Source: TMED27 sp964350435
GTDB lineage: Bacteria; Pseudomonadota; Alphaproteobacteria; Micavibrionales; Micavibrionaceae
Assembly (NCBI GenBank): GCA_964350435.1
Contig: CAYGJS010000040.1
Coordinates: 1 to 16,807, forward strand
DNA: 16,807 nt
Reading direction: 5' to 3'
The position numbers and the translations under genes were made by a program. Every line of letters begins with the position of its first letter. Position 1 is the stretch's first letter. Positions 13,283 through 16,807 of this stretch are shown piece after piece. The notes beneath the pieces are model-generated. The model searched no databases. It saw only the letters and a program-made list of their open reading frames with translations, and was not told the origin of the DNA.

Positions 13283-13561
13283 TTACTTCTTCTTAACTTT
13301 TTTGTCCGCGCCGTGCCCCATATATGTACGCGTTGGTGCGAATTCACCCAATTTATGGCCGATCATCTGGTCGGATACCACAACGGGGATAAATTTCTTG
13401 CCGTTATGAACGCCGAAGGTCAGGCCGATCATGTTGGGCAGAATTGTTGAGCGGCGTGACCATGTTTTGATCACTGTGTTTTTACCAGAATTGCGGGCTT
13501 CCTCAGCTTTTTTGAGAACGCTTTTCTCCACAAACGGGCCTTTCCATACTGAACGTGCCAT
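13283..13561 (-). CDS. rpsS: 30S ribosomal protein S19
   Basis: Small-subunit head protein, partner of S13. 92 residues, the usual length: MARSVWKGPFVEKSVLKKAE, KTWSRRSTILPNMIGLTFGV, HNGKKFIPVVVSDQMIGHKL and GEFAPTRTYMGHGADKKVKK. AAGGAGAATAAG before the start is one of the strongest ribosome binding sites in the window. It lies 12 nt after rplB. Confidence 0.98.
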   Translation of the reverse strand: MARSVWKGPFVEKSVLKKAEEARNSGKNTVIKTWSRRSTILPNMIGLTFGVHNGKKFIPVVVSDQMIGHKLGEFAPTRTYMGHGADKKVKKK

Positions 13562-13573
13562 CTCTTATTCTCC

Positions 13574-14401
13574 TTATTTCTTCTTACGACGACGAACAAT
13601 ATATTTGTCCGTTGCTTTGTTTGTGCGTGTTTTATAACCCTTGGTTGGAACGCCCCATGGCGTTACGGGGTTGCGACCGCCGGATGTCCGACCTTCACCA
13701 CCACCATGTGGGTGATCGACAGGGTTCATCACCACGCCGCGAACGCTTGGGCGCTTGCCCTTCCAGCGTGTGCGGCCGGCTTTGCCGTCGTTTGTGTTCA
13801 TGTGCTCGGGGTTTGAAACCGCGCCGACTGTGGCGATGCATTCGCCGCGCACGATGCGCAGTTCACCGGATGAAAGTTTCACCTGGGCGTAGCCCTGGTC
13901 ACGTCCGACCAGCTGGCCGAATGTCCCGGCAGAGCGGATCATCTGAGCGCCTTTGCCGGGCTTCATCTCGATATTGTGGATGATCGTCCCGACAGGCATG
14001 TTTTTTAAAGGCATTGCGTTGCCAGGCTTAACGTCGGCTTTTTCATCGGCAATAATTTTGTCACCAATGTTGAGACGCTGAGGCGCGATGATGTAGCGCT
14101 TCTGACCATCCGCATATTCAACGAGGGCGATGAACGCTGTACGGTTTGGATCGTATTCAAGGCGGGCAATCGTGCCCTCGACTCCGCGAATATCACGTTT
14201 CCAATCGATAATGCGGTAGCGGCGCTTATGACCTCCACCAACATGGCGTGATGTAATGCGCCCTGTATTATTGCGTCCGCCTGATTTGGTCAGGCCTTCA
14301 GTCAAGGTCTTTTCAGGCTTGCCTTTATACAGATCCTTGCGATCAACCTGCACCAATTGGCGCTGACCGGGGGATGTGGGGTTAAACTTCTTTAATGCCA
14401 T
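13574..14401 (-). CDS. rplB: 50S ribosomal protein L2
   Basis: Large-subunit protein near the peptidyl transferase centre, needed for subunit joining. 275 residues, normal. Contains RNNTGRITSRHVGGGHKRRY, FIALVEYADGQKRYIIAPQ, NMPVGTIIHNIEMKPGKGAQ, and the conserved C-terminal VMNPVDHPHGGGEGRTSGGR with the functionally important His, then TPWGVPTKGYKTRTNK. AAAAAAAGGAAGAAG precedes the start. It follows rplW after an 87-nt spacer carrying a palindromic repeat. Confidence 0.98.
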   Translation of the reverse strand: MALKKFNPTSPGQRQLVQVDRKDLYKGKPEKTLTEGLTKSGGRNNTGRITSRHVGGGHKRRYRIIDWKRDIRGVEGTIARLEYDPNRTAFIALVEYADGQKRYIIAPQRLNIGDKIIADEKADVKPGNAMPLKNMPVGTIIHNIEMKPGKGAQMIRSAGTFGQLVGRDQGYAQVKLSSGELRIVRGECIATVGAVSNPEHMNTNDGKAGRTRWKGKRPSVRGVVMNPVDHPHGGGEGRTSGGRNPVTPWGVPTKGYKTRTNKATDKYIVRRRKKK

Positions 14402-14420
14402 TTTCTTCTTCCTTTTTTTA

Positions 14421-14471
14421 TGTCCTACCGCTTTCGCTATTTGAGGACAGTGCTCATTCTCGGCGAAGCCG
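14421..14471. repeat. Palindromic repeat in the rplW-rplB spacer
   Basis: On the minus strand: CGGC-TTC-GCCG hairpin (14461-14471), then GAGAATGAGCACT, then GTCCT...AGCGAAAGC...AGGAC (outer pair 14422-14426 with 14444-14448). Shared blocks with the rplE-rpsN spacer, in the same order: GGCGG, GCCGA, a TGAG, GTC, CTC, GCGAAAGCGG, GGA. No terminator-like T-run follows. Confidence 0.5.
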
Positions 14472-14488
14472 CCATAGTTAAAAATCTT

Positions 14489-14806
14489 TTATACGCCAGT
14501 TCCCGTATCGATGGACTGGCCTTCTTCTAAGGTGATAATCGCCTTTTTGAAATCATTGCGCTTACCAACAATGCCTTTGAAGCGTTTTGTTTTGCCCTTT
14601 TGAATCATCGTGTTTACGGCCTTGACCTTAACATCAAACAGACGCTCTACGGCGGCTTTGATTTCCGGCTTCGTGGCTGTTTTGGCGACTTTGAAAGTCA
14701 CTTGACCATGCTCAGATCCAAGCGTTGCTTTTTCTGTAATGTGCGGCGCGAGAATGACGTTATAGTCTTTTTCTGTCACTGCTGTTGTTGGTTTTGCTTT
14801 TGCCAT
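14489..14806 (-). CDS. rplW: 50S ribosomal protein L23
   Basis: Exit-tunnel protein that docks trigger factor and the signal recognition particle. 105 residues, with an N-terminal stretch (MAKAKPTTAVTEKDYN) before the conserved VILAPHITEKATLGSEHGQ and FKVAKTATKPEIKAAVERLF, then VKVKAVNTMIQKGKTKRFKG and KRNDFKKAIITLEEGQSID. Starts four bases after the rplD stop. An ordinary bacterial L23. Confidence 0.98.
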   Translation of the reverse strand: MAKAKPTTAVTEKDYNVILAPHITEKATLGSEHGQVTFKVAKTATKPEIKAAVERLFDVKVKAVNTMIQKGKTKRFKGIVGKRNDFKKAIITLEEGQSIDTGTGV

Positions 14807-14810
14807 GGTC

Positions 14811-15434
14811 TTAGCCTTTCAATTTCTCAGTGATGTCTTTGACGGCTTCTTTTGTCAGCACCAGAACATCACGACGGAGGATGTCATACACATTTGCGCC
14901 TGCGCTTGGGAGCACATCTATTCGGGGCAAGTTTGCCGTTGCACGCGCAAAGTTTACATCCACTTCTGCGCCGCCGATGATCAGGGCATTATCAAGATTG
15001 AGAGCCTTGAAATTCGCCGCCATTGGCTTTGTTTTGTGGTCTTTGGCTTTGGCTTCATCAAGGATTATCAGCTTGCCAGACGCCGCTTTGCTTGAAAGCG
15101 CGATTTTCATCGCTTGCTTACGAAGCTTTTTCGGAAGATCGATGGCGTGTGAACGCACAACGGGGCCGAAAACGGTCGCGCCGCCGCGGTCAATATTACG
15201 CTTCAGATCGCCTGCACGGGCCCGGCCTGTGCCCTTTTGGGCGTGCGGCTTTTTGCCTGTGCCAGAGATTTCATGGCGCTGTTTTGTTTTGTGATTACCG
15301 CCACGGCGTTTTGCCAGCTGGTAATTCACCATACGGTGCAAGAGATCAGCGCGGATTTCTGCGCCGAAGATGTCTTTATCAAGCGTAATATCGCCTGAGG
15401 CTTTACCTTCAATGGTTTTGACTGCGAGTTTCAT
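14811..15434 (-). CDS. rplD: 50S ribosomal protein L4
   Basis: Lines the exit tunnel through a long internal loop; in E. coli it also represses the S10 operon. 207 residues, normal. The loop is visible as KQRHEISGTGKKPHAQKGTG followed by RARAGDLKRNIDRGGATVFG. It begins MKLAVKTIEGKASGDITLDK and ends VYDILRRDVLVLTKEAVKDI. It starts three bases after the rplC stop; AAGGAAG for its ribosome binding site lies inside the end of rplC. Confidence 0.98.
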   Translation of the reverse strand: MKLAVKTIEGKASGDITLDKDIFGAEIRADLLHRMVNYQLAKRRGGNHKTKQRHEISGTGKKPHAQKGTGRARAGDLKRNIDRGGATVFGPVVRSHAIDLPKKLRKQAMKIALSSKAASGKLIILDEAKAKDHKTKPMAANFKALNLDNALIIGGAEVDVNFARATANLPRIDVLPSAGANVYDILRRDVLVLTKEAVKDITEKLKG

Positions 15435-15437
15435 ATC

Positions 15438-16337
15438 TTAGTCTTCCTTCTTTTCTTCTGAAGCGTCCGCTTGAGGGGCTTTTTCAGCTTTTGTTTCTTC
15501 AGCGTTTTCTTCAGCGTTTTCTTCCGCCTTTGCTTCTGCAGCTTTCAAAACCTCTTCCTGAGCGGCTCTTCTTTCCGCTTCGGCTTGCGCCTCAGCTTCA
15601 GCAGCGGCAGCATCAAGTTTTGCTTGCTCGGCTTCCAGTTTCTTTTCGTCGATTTTCAAACCTGCAGGCATCGGCAAATCAGCATGAAGCGGTTTCTTCA
15701 CGGCATCATTGATCAGAACCCATGAAGATTTTGCACCCGGGACTGCGCCCTTCACCAAAATCAAACCGTCTTCCAAATCAACACCAACCACTTGGAGATT
15801 TTGGGTTGTTACGCGCTCGTCGCCCAAATGCCCCGCCATCTTCTTGCCTTTGAATACGCGACCGGGTTCCTGGCACTGACCGGTTGAACCGTGCGCACGG
15901 TGAGAGACAGATACACCGTGAGATGCGCGCATACCGCCGAAATTGTGACGTTTCATGGCGCCGGCAAAGCCTTTACCTTTTGATGTTGCGGTCACATCTA
16001 CGAACTGACCGGCCACGAAGTGGTTTACGCCAAGCTCGGCACCGACTTCGAGAAGGTTTTCGTTGGCAACGCGGAATTCGACCAGCTTTTTCTTTGGCTC
16101 GACTTTTGCTTTTGCAAAATGGCCGCGATTGGCTTTTGAGACGCGCTTGATTTTTGCTTTGCCCACGCCGAGCTGAACGGCGTTATAGCCGTCTTTTTCT
16201 TGTGTGCGTACAGCGACAACCTGACATTCATCAAGTTTCAAAACGGTTACGGGGATGTGACGACCATCTTCATCGAAGATACGAGTCATACCTTCCTTGC
16301 GGGCAATCAATCCAGTTCTTTGTCTTTCAACACTCAT
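15438..16337 (-). CDS. rplC: 50S ribosomal protein L3 with acidic Ala/Glu-rich C-terminal extension
   Basis: Large-subunit assembly initiator near the peptidyl transferase centre. The start is MSVERQRTGLIARKEGMTRI (ATG at 16335-16337), with AAGGAAAAG upstream; the frame is open 16 codons further but that part does not look like L3. The core is residues 1 to about 218, with TATSKGKGFAGAMKRHNFGG, MRASHGVSVSHRAHGSTGQC and PGRVFKGKKMAGHLG; the Gln in the GQ of that central loop is the residue PrmB methylates in E. coli. About 75 residues follow (225-299), rich in Ala, Glu and Lys, very likely a charged helix or coiled coil, ending EEKKED, with tandem EENAEENAEE. Most L3 proteins end near residue 210-230. 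Confidence 0.96.
   Translation of the reverse strand: MSVERQRTGLIARKEGMTRIFDEDGRHIPVTVLKLDECQVVAVRTQEKDGYNAVQLGVGKAKIKRVSKANRGHFAKAKVEPKKKLVEFRVANENLLEVGAELGVNHFVAGQFVDVTATSKGKGFAGAMKRHNFGGMRASHGVSVSHRAHGSTGQCQEPGRVFKGKKMAGHLGDERVTTQNLQVVGVDLEDGLILVKGAVPGAKSSWVLINDAVKKPLHADLPMPAGLKIDEKKLEAEQAKLDAAAAEAEAQAEAERRAAQEEVLKAAEAKAEENAEENAEETKAEKAPQADASEEKKED
15495..15524. repeat. 12-bp tandem repeat in the rplC tail
   Basis: Two and a half copies of TTCTTCAGCGTT (plus strand) encode the repeated E-E-N-A in the L3 tail. The unit is a multiple of three, so copy-number change would keep the frame. Confidence 0.85.
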
Positions 16338-16356
16338 TTTCTTTTCCTTCCTAGAG

Positions 16357-16375
16357 GTTATCCTTCGTGGACAAC
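16357..16375 (-). promoter_or_regulatory. Hairpin upstream of the rplC ribosome binding site
   Basis: In the 59-nt rpsJ-rplC gap the minus strand reads GTTGTCC-ACGAA-GGATAAC, a 7-bp stem with one G-T pair, ending about 7 nt before the AAGGAAAAG site of rplC. No T-run. It could modulate rplC initiation or be an RNA processing site. Confidence 0.45.
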
Positions 16376-16396
16376 ATAGAGTCATTTGCGAGAGAT

Positions 16397-16723
16397 TTAG
16401 GCCGCTTGCATTTGACCGATTTTAATTTCAACGTCTACACCGGCCGGCAAATCAAGCTTCATCAAAGCATCGATTGTTTGCGGCGTGGGTTCGACAACAT
16501 CGAGTAATCTTTTATGCGTCCGCATTTCGAACTGCTCTTGCGAGTTTTTGTTCACATGCGGTGAACGGATAACACAAAATTTCTTGATACGGTTTGGAAG
16601 TGGCACCGGCCCGCGAACATGCGCGCCTGTGCGTTTTGCCGTGTTCAAAATCTCCGAACTTGCCGTATCCAGGATGCGGTGATCGAAAGCTTTGAGCGTG
16701 ATCCGTATTGTTTGAGCGTCCAT
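16397..16723 (-). CDS. rpsJ: 30S ribosomal protein S10
   Basis: Small-subunit head protein, also the NusE antitermination factor. 108 residues, a few more than usual at the C-terminus (IKIGQMQAA). Motifs: QTIRITLKAFDHRILDTASS, GPVPLPNRIKKFCVIRSPHV, NKNSQEQFEMRTHKRLLDVV. It lies 30 nt after tuf with AAAGGAAAAC before the start, so it continues the str operon transcript, as is common in alphaproteobacteria. No promoter is visible in this short gap. Confidence 0.98.
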   Translation of the reverse strand: MDAQTIRITLKAFDHRILDTASSEILNTAKRTGAHVRGPVPLPNRIKKFCVIRSPHVNKNSQEQFEMRTHKRLLDVVEPTPQTIDALMKLDLPAGVDVEIKIGQMQAA

Positions 16724-16753
16724 TTTCTGTTTTCCTTTTTCTACGCTTAAGTC

Positions 16754-16807
16754 TTACTCAATAATCTTTGAAACGACGCCGGCGCCGACGGTGCGGCCGC
16801 CTTCGCG
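16754..16807 (-). CDS. tuf: Elongation factor Tu, last 17 residues (5' part outside window)
   Basis: The minus strand at the right edge reads REGGRTVGAGVVSKIIE then TAA, the C-terminus of EF-Tu (domain 3, the conserved REGGRTVGAG). EF-Tu carries aminoacyl-tRNA to the ribosome. Its place just before rpsJ shows that the str operon (probably rpsL-rpsG-fusA-tuf) lies to the right of the window. Only 18 codons are visible, but the match is distinctive. Confidence 0.95.
   Translation of the reverse strand, partial: REGGRTVGAGVVSKIIE

Noticed and set aside
16338..16385. N-terminal extension of L3 by 16 in-frame codons
   Set aside because: MSVERQRTGLIA is the family-typical start with a strong ribosome binding site; the extension overlaps a hairpin-bearing spacer.
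1..16807. CRISPR array, tRNA, rRNA, insertion sequence or phage genes
   Set aside because: No regularly spaced direct repeats, no cloverleaf or rRNA sequence noticed, and no transposase or phage-like protein in any frame.

Overview
The window is a nearly complete str-S10-spc-alpha ribosomal protein supercluster on the minus strand of what looks like an alphaproteobacterium. The order from high to low coordinates is tuf(end)-rpsJ-rplC-rplD-rplW-rplB-rpsS-rplV-rpsC-rplP-rpmC-rpsQ-rplN-rplX-[orf68]-rplE-rpsN-rpsH-rplF-rplR-rpsE-rpmD-rplO-[exported HExxH protein]-secY-adk-rpsM-rpsK-rpoA-rplQ. The tuf-rpsJ junction, secY-adk-rpsM order without rpmJ, zinc-less long S14, short-lid adenylate kinase and an L3 of alphaproteobacterial type all fit that class. 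GC is around 50% in most genes. No genus can be named from the sequence alone. The 3' end of panC lies on the plus strand and converges on rplQ at a bidirectional terminator.

Layout: 2-457 panC 3' part, carrying an in-frame palindromic repeat; 456-487 shared terminator; 509-3106 alpha operon (rplQ, rpoA, rpsK, rpsM) behind a good sigma70-type promoter at 3214-3241; 3263-6045 adk, secY and an exported putative metallopeptidase, behind their own promoter at 6066-6074; 6133-6163 a strong terminator after rplO; 6185-10552 spc part (rplO to rplX) with a foreign-looking 68-codon gene between rplX and rplE; 10554-16723 rplN to rpsJ; 16754-16807 the last codons of tuf.

Most genes build the ribosome. 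SecY is the membrane channel used by exported proteins, Adk balances adenylates, and RpoA is the RNA polymerase alpha subunit. Departures from the textbook cluster are: (1) an exported HExxH protein between rplO and secY, with a terminator and promoter that split the spc operon; (2) a low-GC 68-aa orphan gene fitted with 1-nt junctions between rplX and rplE; (3) Ala/Lys/Pro-rich tails on L17, L30, S17 and L29, and an acidic tail on L3; (4) palindromic repeats in panC, in the rplE-rpsN spacer and in the rplB-rplW spacer; (5) a 176-nt AT-rich spacer with a promoter-like sequence between rpsC and rplP. Items 1 and 2 are the best candidates for something undescribed. Neither can be assigned a function from sequence alone.
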